Assembly (NCBI GenBank): GCA_933822405.4
Contig: CAKOGP040000001.1
Location: 1,451,647 to 1,515,646 of the forward strand
Reading direction: 5' to 3'
Length of the DNA: 64,000 bases
Source: Cylindrotheca closterium
Lineage: Eukaryota > Bacillariophyta > Bacillariophyceae > Bacillariales > Bacillariaceae
Position 1 is the stretch's first letter; each line of letters starts with the position of its first letter. The translations under genes and the position numbers were made by a program. Positions 1 through 12,686 of the stretch are shown here, piece by piece. Below the pieces are notes generated by a model, which worked only from the letters and a program-made list of their open reading frames with translations, had not been told where the DNA came from and did no database searches.

Positions 1-661
1 GTGGTGCCATTGGTTCTCCGATTTGCGTTGCCTGCAGTCGAATTGTTGGGGACCAGTCGACTTCGTATTTTTCGCAGATTGTCTCTAGATATGTTTGAAC
101 AAGATAGGCTGCTGGTGGCTGAACGGAAAGTTTGGTCACGACCCTTTCATTGAGCACATTCTTGACATTGTTCAAGGCATCTTCTTCGAACTTCTTGCCG
201 TATTTTGCCCGGAATTGCTTGCGAATTGTTACTAGTTCGGGAATATCGATTCTTGCCGACGCGTATATCAATGTCGACACACAACTGATAAGATCTGGCG
301 GACACTCCTTGCTATACGAAAGCAATTTGATTCGTTCACTCAACAAATCGCAATTCAATGACAAAATATCATAGGCCTCAATCATGTAGTCATCTCTGAT
401 CAATGCTTCAGCCTTGATTCTAGCTTTCTCCTCTTTTGGAGGATCCTCCGCCAGCAGGACAGCAATTTCTCGCATGCTTTGCTTCAACAACGCCGACTTT
501 TTGTTGGACGCAATGCCAAAACGGCTGACCGCCATTTTGAGTTCTAGGGAGAGAGTCGCTCATTGTGAGAGGAAGAGACGTAAAAGAGTCAATTCAATTG
601 CAATGAGAGACTTACGTGGCTTTAATTTACTCTCACTGTATCCTCCAAACATATCAAACAT
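1..661 (-). CDS. IST1: IST1-like regulator of Vps4 (ESCRT-III family), 3' part cut by window edge
   Basis: Two exons, 661-616 and 543-1, joined by a 72-nt GT-AG intron. The protein begins MFDMFGGYSESKLKP and continues with QLKMAVSRFGIASNKK, then a Lys/Arg-rich helix, REIAVLLAEDPPKEE, RIKAEALIRDD, and the stretch CVSTLIYASARIDIPEL followed by RKQFRAKYGKKFEED. Order and spacing match the helical IST1 domain. Family members bind ESCRT-III/CHMP1 and control the Vps4 AAA ATPase in multivesicular-body sorting and cytokinetic abscission, in the cytosol at endosomes. The first in-frame ATG of exon 1 was taken as the start. About 196 codons are visible; the C-terminus with any MIM motifs lies outside the window. 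The family call is by recognition, without a profile search. Confidence 0.85.
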
Positions 662-982
662 TGTGTCCTGGTTCTGAAGGCTCGCGTCTAGAAGGTTGTC
701 ACTTTAACTCAAGTCGTGCTTGTATCTTTCAACTTGGCAGAACTATTCGACCGTTGGACGAAAGCAGGCCAGACGACGACGACTTGGAGAGTTAGCGGAG
801 CTGGAGAGCGGAGGAAGAAACAGGAAAAAGATTCAAAAGAGCAACAGAAACTTGAATAGACGTTGTTAGTTTTGATAAATGCTGTGAAAGCTAAGACTGA
901 TTGAATCTAAAGACCTCCTGATTTTCCATCACCTCAAATGGGTCGAATTTCTGTGCTGGAATTTGTTTTCACGCTGTAGAAT
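662..982. other. Intergenic gap between IST1-like start and Spc25 end
   Basis: This holds the upstream region of the IST1-like gene and the 3' flank of the Spc25 gene, both on the minus strand. No convincing open frame, tRNA or repeat is seen. The half next to the IST1-like gene is moderately GC-rich and contains acgacgacgac near 773. Confidence 0.5.
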
Positions 983-2032
983 TCAGCACGAGTGTACATC
1001 CTGAGGATGGCCAAGAGTTTCCACAAAGGCTTGCCCTAAAGACAAAGGTAAGTTAGTCAAAGGATAGCGTCGTCCAAATCCACGACTACCTAGTAGGCAC
1101 AGACTTACGCATTCTTTGAGCAAGGTACATATAATCATCTGCTCGATTCAATCGATGTGTCACATCGACCAAAACAATTGCATCAACTGAGGGCTCGCAG
1201 TTACTGATTTCGTACTTGTCGTTTCTGTCCACTTGAAGAACGAACGAAAATTGTCTTGTCGGAACTTCTGGATCCAACTGCGTAAAGATGAATCTGAAAT
1301 AAATGCGGAACTCAATTAGCACAAACTTTGACAAATGCACCGCAAATATGAATGACTAGAGGACTTCTCTTCAGCACAAACTCACCTAAGTTCGTTTTCC
1401 CCTTCTGTCTTTTCAAAGTCTAGCCCCAAATACTTGTAGTACAAAATGCCCCTTGTGAGATCATCTACAGTCGTTTGTTTTGCTTCCAGCACACGATTTT
1501 TCAAGGAACGAGCCTCTTCTGCACGAAGACGCTGCTTCTCGTTCTCGAGCGATATTTCTGTGCAAAGCAAGAGTGAATGTTAGGTACCTGTACCGAGAGG
1601 ACGATAGGCAGTATTCAATACTATCACAGAAAATTAGTTCATACCTTCAATTCTCTTCGTTCTATTCCTACATTCTGTTTCCAGCTTGTGAATTTTCGAC
1701 TCAATTTCCTGTTTCTGGAGTTCTAGCAAAGCCTTCTTATTCAAAATATTCGCGGTTTGGTTTTCGTCTTCATCCGGATTCATTTTCAGCCCACGTTCAG
1801 ACTGCGCTGTCGCTATCTTTGCCACTAGATCATCAATTTCTTGCTGTTCTTCTTTGAGTTTGCGGTCGTAGTCTGCAGCTTCTTCTTCAATCTTGGCTTT
1901 TTGAATATCCACCCATCGGTCCATCTTGGACTTAGACGCTTCTATGGTCTCAAGGAGGGAAAATGTGAACCCAGTCCTGGGCAACGTTGCAAATTCATTT
2001 CCTGGTTGGAATTCTTCGGCTCGGGGCGGCAT
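983..2032 (-). CDS. SPC25: Kinetochore protein Spc25-like (Ndc80 complex)
   Basis: Four exons, 2032-1645, 1557-1386, 1293-1109 and 1035-983, give 265 residues. Residues about 40-150 are a charged coiled coil. The C-terminal third has the Spc25 globular (RWD-like) pattern: GILYYKYLGLDFEKTEGEN, RFIFTQLDPEVPTRQFSF and LQVDRNDKYEISNCEPS. Spc25 pairs with Spc24 to anchor the Ndc80 complex to the inner kinetochore, so this would be a nuclear mitotic protein. The ATG at 2032 was chosen because it is the first in the frame; codons upstream have none. The last 53-nt exon, ending in TGA, is the least certain part. The family call rests on pattern recognition in a fast-evolving family. Confidence 0.78.
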
Positions 2033-2884
2033 GGTTGTTGCTTGCAAGGTATTTAGTACCTAGTAGAGGTTAATGTTGACTGTTTTTTTATGATTTCGAT
2101 GATGGTCGCTTTGATCGTTTTTCTGTTGAAATTCAAATTGGGCATCGCGCGCCAGCCCGACAAAGATCATGACTAGACGGACTCCGATAAAATACTGTAC
2201 ACGTCATCGGAACATCGTTACTTTTGACGAAGATTCTTCTGCAGGAATCATAAATCACAACGGAGTGGTACACAGGGTGAAGCAACCAAGCTGAACGCCA
2301 CTCGTTCAGAAACTTCTACATGAATCAAGCCTCAAGGATAGTCCGGTTGAAAGGCCTTTGTCATAGACCACCGCTTAATATGACATCAGCCCATAGATCA
2401 TTCTTTGAAACGAAGCAATGCAATCTACCATCCAAAGGAAATGGTCGGCGTCACCGAAAAGCACCCCGGCGGCAACGATCACAGAGAGATCGCGATACAA
2501 AGCGCAGCTCAGAAGGGGGAATGAGTTCAAATCCCTGGGGAAATCGAACGCCTCGTCAACATAATGCAGGTGGTCGAACAAATGCCAGTTTTTCAACGCA
2601 GAAGAACGAAAGCTTTTCCATACAGAGGGAACGGAACAAGGCGGTCTTGTGCCTTGCATCAAATTGGACGAAACCCGCTCCAAGAACATCCAGACACCCA
2701 GCTGTGCTAGATGCCTTGAATGGCTTGCAAGGACGATAGTAATATGTCAAAAGAACAACCATAGAAAATCCCACCGGAGTCACTGTGGGCAAACAACGAA
2801 GCGTCCGGGATGATACAACCATTCACGAGAAAGTTTTGACATCTATTTTTATTGAATTTTAACTTTATGGATAACTGTATCTTA
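2033..2884. other. 852-nt gap with two opposed ATG-started ORFs of unclear status
   Basis: This lies between the Spc25 start and the myosin stop. A plus ORF 2320-2739 (139 codons, basic, Arg/Ser-rich) and a minus ORF 2375-2689 (104 codons, with hydrophobic SVIVAAGVLFGDADHFLWM) overlap antisense to each other. Neither resembles a family I recognise and no intron-exon structure stands out. A TACTGTA heptamer is at 2193-2199. Part of this must serve as the Spc25 promoter. Confidence 0.4.
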
Positions 2885-5800
2885 TTAAGTCATCATGTTC
2901 ATCTTCTCACATTCAGCGGCAATGAGACGAGCGTTGAGACGATCATTTTGATCACGCAGGTCCTCGTTGTCCATCAACAGAGTCTCGAGTTTCTTACTGA
3001 GCTGCATGATAAGCTTAGAATCATTGGCTTGGACACGGTCTTTCTCTGAAGACTCTTCAATGACACTTTCAAGCTTGCTGCGCAACTTGACCAACTCGTC
3101 TTCTCTGTCCTTCAAATCTTCGAATCCTTGAAGTAGAATCAACATGATGCGGTCATAGGCTTCTCTTTCTCTATCAAGAACCTTGTGCACAGCTTCAAGA
3201 GGAACCATATCGATTGGTCCCATTTCATCATCGCCTTCTTCGGTATGAAGGCCTGAGATGCTGACACCCTCGTCAATTTGCATGTCCGCAAGGACACGTC
3301 TCAACCCATTGAGGAGCTCATTTCGGGCTGATCTAGACTTGAACCGAAGGATGTATGAACGCTTTGCAGCCGCTTCTGTAGGGGTGGCGGTCAATGTGAT
3401 GAACAAACTTCCTTGCTTGTTTTCACCACGAGTCTTCGATTTTGACTTGGATCGCCCAGCTGCCGATGGGAGTTCTGTATGATCGTATCCTGCACAGCCA
3501 GCCTTTACCTCAAGAAGCTCCTTGAGCAACAGAGGCTCCAAGGCAGCTTTGTTGACACCACGATTGCGTCCAATAGCTTTGCTGAGGTAACCACCGCGGA
3601 GTACAAATTCGAGGATAGATTGCGACATGGCATCTCCCTTTTTGTGGAGCTTCAAGGTAACGTGGGATGACTTCAATGGGAATTCAGCGGCAGCATCCTT
3701 ACTTTCACCCCGATTCAACTGCCACATCACAACATCAACACCTTCTTCCAAATGATGAACGTACTTCTTCATTTGTGATTCAAAGCGATTGACATCGTTG
3801 AGCAAAGCCTCTTCGCGGTCCTTTCGGCTCTTGATATCTGCCTGCCATCCGAGGACAACAGCATCTTCCTTTGTCTCCTCGACGACTCCACGTCGAACCT
3901 TTGGAAGAAAATCTTCGTAATTGATGACAGAAGCACGATGAGCATCCTCTTTCGGCGCTCCTCCACCAAATGCCGAAGCGATTCCGTCAGCAATTGCTGC
4001 GAATCCTTTTGGCTCTTCCTTTTCTTCCTCCTTTTCTTCGGGAATACTATTGTGCGAGAAAGAGAGATGAAGAAGTTAGTTGGAATAAAAAGAACAAGGT
4101 GGATGGAAACTCAATTCAAATGCGTAAACACTATTGGCAATCTACAAAGCAAGATTCAAATTTCAAGCAATCGCACTCAAAATGCTCGGACTCAATCTCT
4201 CAAACAAAAGTTTCATCACAAATCGCGTATGACCCCCCGACATCCGGCGGTGAACAAAGAATGTAAAAATCAACAAGTTCACAAGCAACGCGAGCACAAC
4301 AGAGACAAAAAACCTAACACACACAATGAGCAATACCAGCCAACTTTCATCACACGAACGGGTACCAGAAAAGGCACTGGAGAACTTATCAAAACGAAAT
4401 AAAATGAAACATACCTCGCTTCGGCCGCTTTTTGCGTTGCAGCTTGCTTTTCCTCGACCATGGCACTGATTTCAGCTTCGTTTAAGTGAATTCCACTAAC
4501 AGCTGCTCGCAATCGAATGATCTCTCCATCAGCTTCCAATCGTTGGTTGCGCTCAGCCTTGAGCTGCTCCTCAAGTCTAGACACGTGCTTCTTGTGCTTC
4601 TCGACCACTTCTGGACTGACGTAATTGGAAGGCATGCTTGGCATCGACAGCTTCGAAAGATCAGAGCCAGACAGCTGCGCACTGGCGCCTCTGACGTGAG
4701 ATTTTCGAGTTGGAGACCCAGGTGCGGCAATAGACTGACGGCCCATTTGCTTCTGGACCTCGAGGTCCGCCTCGAGCTTCTCGACATTTTGCTTCTCGGT
4801 AGCAAGTTCCTTCTCCAATGCTGCAATCCGCTTCTCGAGCTCCTTGATTTTCTTCTCCTTTTCTTCGATTGCTTTTCCATGGAGATCATTCGAAGCACCT
4901 TCCTTAGCCTGTGCGGCAAGCATAGCCTTAAGACTTTGCATCTCCTTCTTCAGAATGTCGTTGTTCTGCTTCAATTTACCGATATCCTTCTGTTCGCCCA
5001 TCAATCCCTTGAGAACCTTGCATGCAATCTTCACTCGAATCTTACATTGAAGAGCAATGACAGCAGACTTGAGCATGCGGTAATGTTGTCGTTGCTTGAA
5101 CAGTCTTCTGTATGTTTGGATCTTGATAGCTCCCAATGTGAAGCGAGCTAAGCGACCACGGAAAGCAGCTTGAAGCTCAACAGTCCCCTTTCGTGAACGA
5201 TTGAACTTTCGTCTATTGATCTGCATTCTATAGTGATTGGTAAGGAGATCTCCGGCTTGTGCTCGTCGCAATTTGGTCCATCTACATTAAAATGACGGAT
5301 GTTAGAGCTTGCATCATCGAGTTCAAATATAGTGTCGAAAGTACATACCTTTCCCGGCCCTTGCAGCCACGGTACCAACGTTGCACGGAGCAAACGGCAT
5401 CATCGAAGATGAGGTACTTTCTTCGTTGTTCCAATCCTCTGACCCAGCATTGGATCAGTGTGGCACTAGCGGCTTGATGAAACACACGGTGGGCTTCCAA
5501 CGCATCGTGTGGAGGCTTTCTCATGAAAACCTTGTTGAGACCCAATTGCACATCACTTTGTGGGAAAACCATCGGAATGGGTTGGTTTTGCATGCGTCTA
5601 ATCTTTTCGAATTTGGAAATTCCTGGCGCCTTGGGGTCCAAAACACCTTTGGATTGTGAGTTCTTTCCTTCTTCCAAGCATGCAATAAGCACCTTGACAC
5701 AAAGTTGTTGTGGGTCCTCTCCCTCCATGCTCCATGGAATTTGGTCCTCTGAAACAGTTGGAAGAAGCATGCGGTATCTTTGGAAAAATGATGTGTGATT

Positions 5801-8083
5801 GAGACGGACAGGGTAACCTGCACGAGCGACTCGAACCGCCTCCAAGACACCACCATATCGAAGTTGTTCAGTAAGACGTTTGCGGGTGAGCATCTTTGGC
5901 TTAGCTGCATCGTTAGGCTTCAAACATCGAATGTAGTGGGGATCCGTCTTTTCAACGTTCGCGATCAAGGTCGTGAGCTGTTCCTTGAACTGTTGTCCAA
6001 CTGTTTTTGATTTGCCTCCCCCCTTGCTGTCAGCACTGTCAGCAGTTTCTCTCTTTTGGATCTCAAAGACATCCTTTGTAAGCTGCGAAGGAGCAGTTTC
6101 CAAAAGATTCTTTGCAGTGAGAGGCACTTCGTCCTTATTCTTCTCCATAAAATTCGTTTCTGCTTGGTATTCTACAAGACCAGCAAAGTGGCGAATGGAG
6201 AAGATGGCCTTGGCTTGTTGCATCTTCGAAGCATGCAATCTTGTATTCTCCGAGACAGTTTGGTTCTTCTCTGGTAGCCATTGATCGAACAAACGCTTGG
6301 CAAAGTTTCTGTCAGTACCTCTTGGCAAACGACATTCGTCGTCAAGCATGGCCATGACACCAGTTTTCTTTTGTTGAATTGTGTCGAGACAGTCCTGGTT
6401 ATCAGGAAAGGAAATGAAGGCCCATTCGATTTGTTCGGACTCGTACTCAGCTTGTTCGAGTTTGAAAATGAATTTGTTGAATTGCTGTTGCAGGGCTTCG
6501 TTTGTGTAGTTGATACAAAGTTGTTCAAAAGAGTTGATGGCGAAACATTCAAATCCGAAAATATCCAAAACACCAACCGATGATCGGATATCACTATCAT
6601 TTTCCCATTTGATACTTTGATTGACTTGGTCAACCACCCATAAGAAAAGGGCTCCGTAGATTGTCTTACAAAGAGCGTCCCGAGCGTCTTGGGCTCGCTC
6701 GAGCGTCAATTCCGTTTTGATCTCTTCACCTCTGGCAACGACAATTCTTTGTGTCAAGGCGGCTTCCATTTTCTCTGGATCTACACCCAACAGGCTGCAT
6801 GTTCGTTGCAAAGCTTCCATATCTTCAATATCGGCGACATCCATACCAGAGTCACTCTCTCGTTTTCCAAACGTCGTTTGTCCAAGGTGCAGCAGACCAG
6901 CAATAATGGACATGACGTTGTCAATGAGTTCTTGATTCCAGCCCAATGCCTTCATGGCTTTCACAGTGTATTCGAAACTGGACTCGTCGGAGTATTCACG
7001 TAGATGTGGAGCTCCTCCTTGCTTTGTCAAGTTGAACATCATTGGCAATTCGAGACCATTACTACTTCCTTCCGCAAGGCCAAACTTCTCCTTTTGTTCA
7101 TCGGTGGCTCCTCGCAGCAATTGGTAAAAGATGTGGTAGTTACGTTCTCCAGTAGCGTGAAAGGCAATACGAACTTTTTCTAGCAGATATGTCTCGACCT
7201 TGGCTCCCATCAAATGTCCAGCTCGGCTGAAACCAAGTTCAATGAATTTTCCGAATCGAGACGAGTTGTCATTTCGGAGAGTTCTGGCATTACCAAAAGC
7301 CTCTAGAACAGGGTTGGATTGCAACACCCGTTCCATGACTGAGAGTTCTCCTTCCTTCTTTTCGGTTTCCATTCCCATTCCACCCAAAGTGGTCAAGTAG
7401 GACATGACAATTTTGGTAGATTCCGTTTTTCCGGCCCCCGACTCTCCCGAAATGAGAATGGATTGGGATCTACGTCCCTCGCTCATCATTTGACGGTAGG
7501 ATCGATCGGCAATGGCGAAAACGTGTGGGTCCAACTCGGACTTGCCACCTCCCATTCCTTGGGAACGAAAGAGACCCTCACTTCGATACGAGTTGAGAAT
7601 GTCCTGTCAGTGTCAATTGAAGGATGTTGAATGAGTAAACAAACAAGCAATGCAATGCGCAAAGGATTCAAGCTGCACCCGCCCTTCATCACTTACATCA
7701 GAATATAAAGGAAGACGTTGAAAGGGATTGACCGCAATCAAAACTGGACCAGTCCACGTGTAAATTTTTCCGTGAAAGAAACGTTCAGAAACTGCGTGAA
7801 GAATGGCAGGTTCGTGCAAGTGAGGCAGTGTAATTAGATCGTTGTCTCTGCCTTCTGCTCTGTCTTGGTCACTCAATTTGGCATTGGCAAGCTCGACACC
7901 CTCAAACTTTTTCTCTCCCGTTTCTTCGTCCGCCACGGCGGCTCCTCGAGTGAATTTATTGTCCGGCTTGTCGACTTGTTGCAATTGAATCTCGCTGTCT
8001 GTCTTTTTCAAAACCTCTGCCTGAATCCAAGCTTCATCGCCTTTACCTTCAGCGGAGCACCAAACAATCGAGCCGGCTTCCAT
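2885..8083 (-). CDS. Unconventional myosin heavy chain with C-terminal PH-like and coiled-coil regions
   Basis: Four exons, 8083-7697, 7603-5349, 5281-4415 and 4046-2885, give 1556 residues. There is an N-terminal SH3-like segment ([19 protein letters not shown]), then the motor: P-loop GESGAGKT at about residues 182-189, switch I as [15 protein letters not shown], switch II as DIFGFE, and an actin-binding/SH1 stretch around [16 protein letters not shown]-like neck repeats rich in IQ..YR and LQ..IR patterns follow, then a heptad coiled coil. The tail has a stretch resembling a PH fold (LKLHKKGD, then [19 protein letters not shown] and a terminal helix) and a final coiled coil. It should be an actin-based motor in the cytoplasm. 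The class cannot be assigned by eye; diatoms have several lineage-specific myosin classes. The last intron, 4414-4047, is 368 nt and unusually long for this window. Confidence 0.96.
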
Positions 8084-8776
8084 TTCTTAGCACGATTGGG
8101 AGATCCAGAGAATAATGGATTTCTCTATGTGAATTCTCGAGTGTGTGTCTTTTGGGAGAAGCAATCAATCTAATCAGCAGAGTGTTGATGCTGAATGTAC
8201 CCTTCTCTTCTATCTTCTTGCTCGTTCCCGTGTTGGTTAGTGGGAATAAGGGGTTCAAGAAACAACCTTAGGGTTTGTCGACAACAACACGAAAAGTTAG
8301 ATCTTGGATGGATTTTATTATTTGAAGTGTCATTGCGTCCAGCCTCGTTGGTACAAAACCCAGCGTAAAAACCCAGCTTCCGGTCTGCTGGGATTCGTCT
8401 CATTCCTGGCTCGGAGTGGGCACGCGGGCCGTTAGCAGCTTGCCACATGGACTTTTAATCGCCGCTGGCGATTTGAGCCGTTAAAATAGTGCCAGACGTC
8501 AGCAACGAAGAAAAACTGTTTCTGTCCAACAATGATCCGTCAGTCCTTCCATCAATTAACAAGTTGAAGTGTTGGAAAAAAAATCAAGTACGTAATTCCT
8601 CGTGTCGCTAGTAACAATCTTCTTCGATTACGTTACCTGCGATGATTCGTCGGATTGACCATCAAATTTGACATGAAATCTGCACACCAGTGAGTGCATG
8701 CCATCAACAACACCCTACAAACCAAAATTCCTTAAGGCTACACTAGCAATCTTCTTGTAATATAGACTTTTTGAAA
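8084..8776. promoter_or_regulatory. Divergent intergenic region between myosin and phytoene synthase
   Basis: This 693-nt spacer separates two head-to-head genes, so it should contain both promoters and 5' leaders. The only clear structure is a perfect 7-bp hairpin with a 3-nt loop at 8457-8473 (arms aatcgcc and ggcgatt). No credible ORF was found. Confidence 0.55.
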
Positions 8777-10392
8777 ATGAAAATCTCTGCTCTCGCCATT
8801 TCATCCCTGATGGTGATGGGCGTAGCAGATGCTTTCGTTTCCAATTCCCGAACACCTGTCTCCACGGTCTCAATGAAGGTCGCTGATGTATACGATATGA
8901 AAAATCAGAGAGGAGTAGGTGCGACGAGCACATATCTAAACTCTCTTGCACCAATGCCATCCAAGAGAGAAGGTAAATCAGAAGAAGAAATTCAAACGGA
9001 ACTATCGTCCGGAAAAGTGATGGAAGGAGGAAAAGTCATTGATTTTGAAGCAATCAAGGGACCCTCCCACGCCGAACAGGCGCTGCAAACTGCCAAGGAT
9101 GGTATTGTATCAAGTGGCAAAAAGTACATTCCCCCAGGAAATGGAATTCTCGGCATCAACGATGATGTCGTTTCCGAAGTCGGACATGAATTGGGGCAAT
9201 TTGCAACCCCCGGGCAAATTCAGCTATGTGCTTCCTACCTCCGATCCAAAGCACCAAAATCGCTATTTGAACCAAACCACAACAATTCAATAAACAGAGA
9301 AGCATCATCCTTCACAGAAGAAGAAAAGAAGACTATCGATTCCATATTGCGCAAAGCATACGTGGAATCCGGTGAAGTTACCAGTGCATTCGCCAAGACC
9401 TTCTTTCTGGGAACCCAACTCCTACCCGAGCTTCCAAGAGAGGCAATATGGGCAATCTATGTTTGGTGCCGTCGGACTGATGAAATTGTGGATGCACCAC
9501 GCGATAGCGATGAAGAAATGCTAAACGATCTGGGGTCATGGGAAATGAGATTGGAAGCCCTTTGGAAATATGGGGAAGTGGAAGATGTTTATGACTTGTG
9601 TCTTTTGGACGTCCTAGTTAAGTATCCCAACCTTCCCATTACACCATTTACGGATATGATCCGAGGAATGTTGATGGATGTTCCAGGATTGGGACAAGAA
9701 CGTTACGAATCTTTCGACGAACTTCACCTGTATTGCTACCGAGTAGCTGGAACTGTCGGTTTGATGAGTCTGCCAGTATTTGGTTGTGCGGAAGGATTCA
9801 ATGATCAAATTGCAAGGTAAGAATATCGTTGTCCTCATGACAGTTGTCTAAAGGCTTGAGAGAATGGTTTCCTCAATTCATATTGTTGTTGCTGTTGTTG
9901 TTGGATTTTTCTTTTGATCGCAGAGAACCAGCGCTTTCGTTAGGAGTTGCCTTTCAGTTGACAAATATTCTGAGAGACGTCGGCGAAGATGCCGAAAAGA
10001 GAGGTCGTGTCTATCTCCCACGAGAAGACATGGCAAAGTTTGGTGTCACCGAGGAACAAATTCTGGCGAAAAAGATCGACAAGAATTACCGAGACATGAT
10101 GAAATTCCAAATTGAAAGAGCCAAAATGTACTATGAACGGGCCAGAAGAGGTGTCTTCATGTTGGCTCCAGAGAGTAGGCTTCCTGTGCAAAGTTCTTTG
10201 GATGCCTATGGCAGAATCCTGGACAAACTGGAAGAGAATGGCTACGACTCTTTGACTACACGAGCGTACGTTGGAAAGTGGGAGAAGCTTTCCATGATTC
10301 CATTTTCCTGGTACCGAACCCAAGATATCAGTCGGTCCCTCCCTCTTCCAGGCGACAAAACCATTCCCACCTTGGACGAGCCAACGCCATGA
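8777..10392 (+). CDS. PSY: Phytoene synthase, plastid-targeted
   Basis: Two exons, 8777-9816 and 9924-10392, give 502 residues. The enzyme condenses two geranylgeranyl diphosphates to phytoene, the committed step of carotenoid synthesis. Both prenyl-diphosphate/metal sites are present: CRRTDEIVDAPR (DxxxD) and NILRDVGEDAEKRGRVYLP. The N-terminus MKISALAISSLMVMGVADA reads as a signal peptide, followed by FVSNSRTP with Phe right after the predicted cleavage, which is the bipartite plastid signal of secondary red plastids. The ATG at 8777 was chosen because it begins this signal peptide. An extension of about 150 residues before the catalytic fold is longer than in bacteria. It shares an upstream region with the divergent myosin gene. 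Confidence 0.97.
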
Positions 10393-10828
10393 GGAGTGAT
10401 GACTGAATCAACCTATTTCGAGTAGACATGATTTGGAAACCTGACAAACGCCTGTCACCTCACTTATTGTCACATTATATTCATCCACCCCATCAAACCA
10501 CCCCACCCATCACCCCTACCACTTCTAGAGCATAAAAGATCTTTTTCTTTCACCATTCTGCTGTCCGTTCTAGACTACAGCATTGTTTCAGTGCTACCGT
10601 ACGTGTGGAGGGTGACGGTAAAATGCGGTCTTTTGAGTCGGTTTGATCGAAAGGCCGAAGATACCAGCCAGCCAGCAAGCCGCACCAGTGATTAGGAAGA
10701 GAACACAAAAGATCATCTTTGAAACGGGGTACAATAATAATATACCAATACGAGTATATAAACTTCAATCAATCAATCAAAGTGCATTGATTGAAAGATC
10801 TCCAACAATAATAGCGGATAGTTCTAAA
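10393..10828. other. Intergenic gap, phytoene synthase 3' flank and LtrA-like promoter
   Basis: A pyrimidine/C-rich tract (many cacccc and accacc runs) covers about 10479-10530. TACCGTA is at 10595-10601, and an aatc tandem microsatellite lies near 10766-10780 just before the next gene. No ORF of note. Confidence 0.5.
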
Positions 10829-12686
10829 ATGGAAGGCAACGCCAGCTCACGAGACCTTGATGGAGTCATCGATGACAATGCAAGAAATGCGCAACAAGAG
10901 GAACTTTCCAGCGTCAATTTCTCTCGTCCGAAAGGAGGTCAGAAACCGAAGCGGCCATCCATGTTCGTTGCCAGCGAATCGTTTCTGGACGACTCTCAGC
11001 AGCATATATTTGAAGAATCTTACCATCCAGGCAATACACCATTCTATAGTCCGCCGAAGCAACGTCAACGATGGGTACGTGCGGTTTTGAATTTCATTCT
11101 TTTCTACAACTGTGACTTATGCTTTTTGTTTTGCTGCAGGGTGACAAACGAGTATTACCAAGAGTCAACTGGGGCGATCTCTACTTCGATCTATTTTTTG
11201 TTGCAGCAACTTATAATGTATGATTTTCATGTGTTGCATGGTGCCATCATTTGCACTGAACTAATTTGGAATATTCTTCTACTCCGACAGATTTCAAACA
11301 TTCTTGTCACAGATCCATCAGCAATGGGATTTTTGTATTTCATGGCGACCTTTATGGCGTCAATGTACCTGTGGTCAGCAAAGACTTTTTTCGATTCAAC
11401 CTTTGTAGTAGATGATGACATTGTTCACCGAATGATGGAAGTGGCCTTCTTGACAGCGATGGGCTCTGTTATTGTCCACATTCGCACAGCAGATGTTCTT
11501 TCTCACACAGCAGACTATGTTGATATGTTTGCGCTGAGCCTTTCATTGCTGATCGCAGATGTTATCACCCTCCTGCGTCAAATTGAGATTGGTCTTACTG
11601 GCGTCGGGGAAGAAGGTATTCTGAAAATGGTAAGCTTTCGGAATTCGCGGGATGTCATGATTCCGTTGTCCCTGCAGCTGGTAGCTACGATTATTGCCGG
11701 ACTAGACTATTATAGCACTGCTGGTGGTTCCTACGGCGATGATTCGCATCGCTTGCTGGCAGGTGGAGCTGGTGGATCGACCAATCATATTCCTATCATC
11801 TTGACTCTTGCTGGCCCTGTCGTTTATCAGATTCAGTGGGCAATTCGTGGAATTTGCTTGTTCCCAAGCGATGGATCACACAAAAAACTTAGTGAGTATT
11901 CATCTTGCCCAAAAGTGCTTCTGATTCACTTGTGTGAACTAAACGCCTGCTCCAGTTGTCCCAATTAATGTTGATTTCACCATTCACCGCAACATGGAGT
12001 GGACAATGCTCATGCTTGGCGAGTCCGTATTCAGCCTGTTGGTGGAAGAAGTCACTGAAACACAGGAATTTTATATCACTTTCTACTGTGGATTACTTTG
12101 CGTCATTCTCCTGGAATATATTCACTTCACCTCACAACCAATGGTTGCAGAGCGCCATGTAATGGTCGATTCTAAGAATCGCGCGATTGTCGCTTTCTCT
12201 GTTCAGTATCTCTATTCTGCCTCGATGGTTGGATTAGGAGCTGGACTTACACTATTCCTGAGAAGCTTTGCAAAGGCAGCTTCGAAGAAAAGGCGATTGG
12301 TTGAATTGGCTTTCGCGGGCCGTTTCTTGGCAGCAGGAGCCGTATCTCTCTATCCGGCCTACGAAATGAAAGAAAGATCTGCCGTTGTTTTTTGCTTATC
12401 TTTGGGCATCGTTCTGCTTTGTGTTGACATATCACAGTTCCTGCAGGTTGGCTTCCGACGCTCCTTTCGAGTGCTTGAACGAAGTAGCTTCAATATGCGA
12501 ATCGGTATTATCTTCTTTGTTGCAATGCGGTGGGCACTCATTTCATTTGTATCTACGCTTTGGATCTGGAGCACTACACCAGAAATTCTAGCAGAAATTG
12601 GAATGGGAAGTGCTTTGATCTACAGCATGCTTGTCCTTATTACTCGAAAAATGACAAAAATGAAAGAAGCAGATCGCCGTCACTAG
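10829..12686 (+). CDS. LtrA-family (low temperature requirement A) membrane protein
   Basis: Four exons, 10829-11074, 11140-11217, 11291-11891 and 11956-12686, give 551 residues. Joining exons 1-3 restores RVLPRVNWGDLYFDLFFVAATYN, typical of the start of LtrA proteins (W.ELFFDL.FV). Exon 4 restores DFTIHRNMEWTMLMLGESV, matching the second LtrA half around the LGES motif. Many hydrophobic segments follow, so it is an integral membrane protein with perhaps 10-12 spans. The molecular function of LtrA proteins is poorly known; the name comes from a Listeria low-temperature phenotype. The first about 80 residues are polar and cytosolic-looking. A possible 48-nt in-frame intron (gt at 11631, ag near 11678) is read as coding here because it keeps a good membrane segment. 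Confidence 0.85.

Noticed and set aside
1480..1857. 125-codon plus-strand ORF
   Set aside because: It lies opposite the coiled-coil exons of the Spc25 gene and crosses its intron; no features of its own.
4486..5151. 221-codon plus-strand ORF opposite the myosin neck
   Set aside because: It is antisense to a well-supported myosin exon and shows no family features.
11631..11678. Possible 48-nt intron in the LtrA-like gene
   Set aside because: It has gt/ag ends, but the in-frame reading gives a good membrane segment and the length is a multiple of three; kept as coding pending transcripts.
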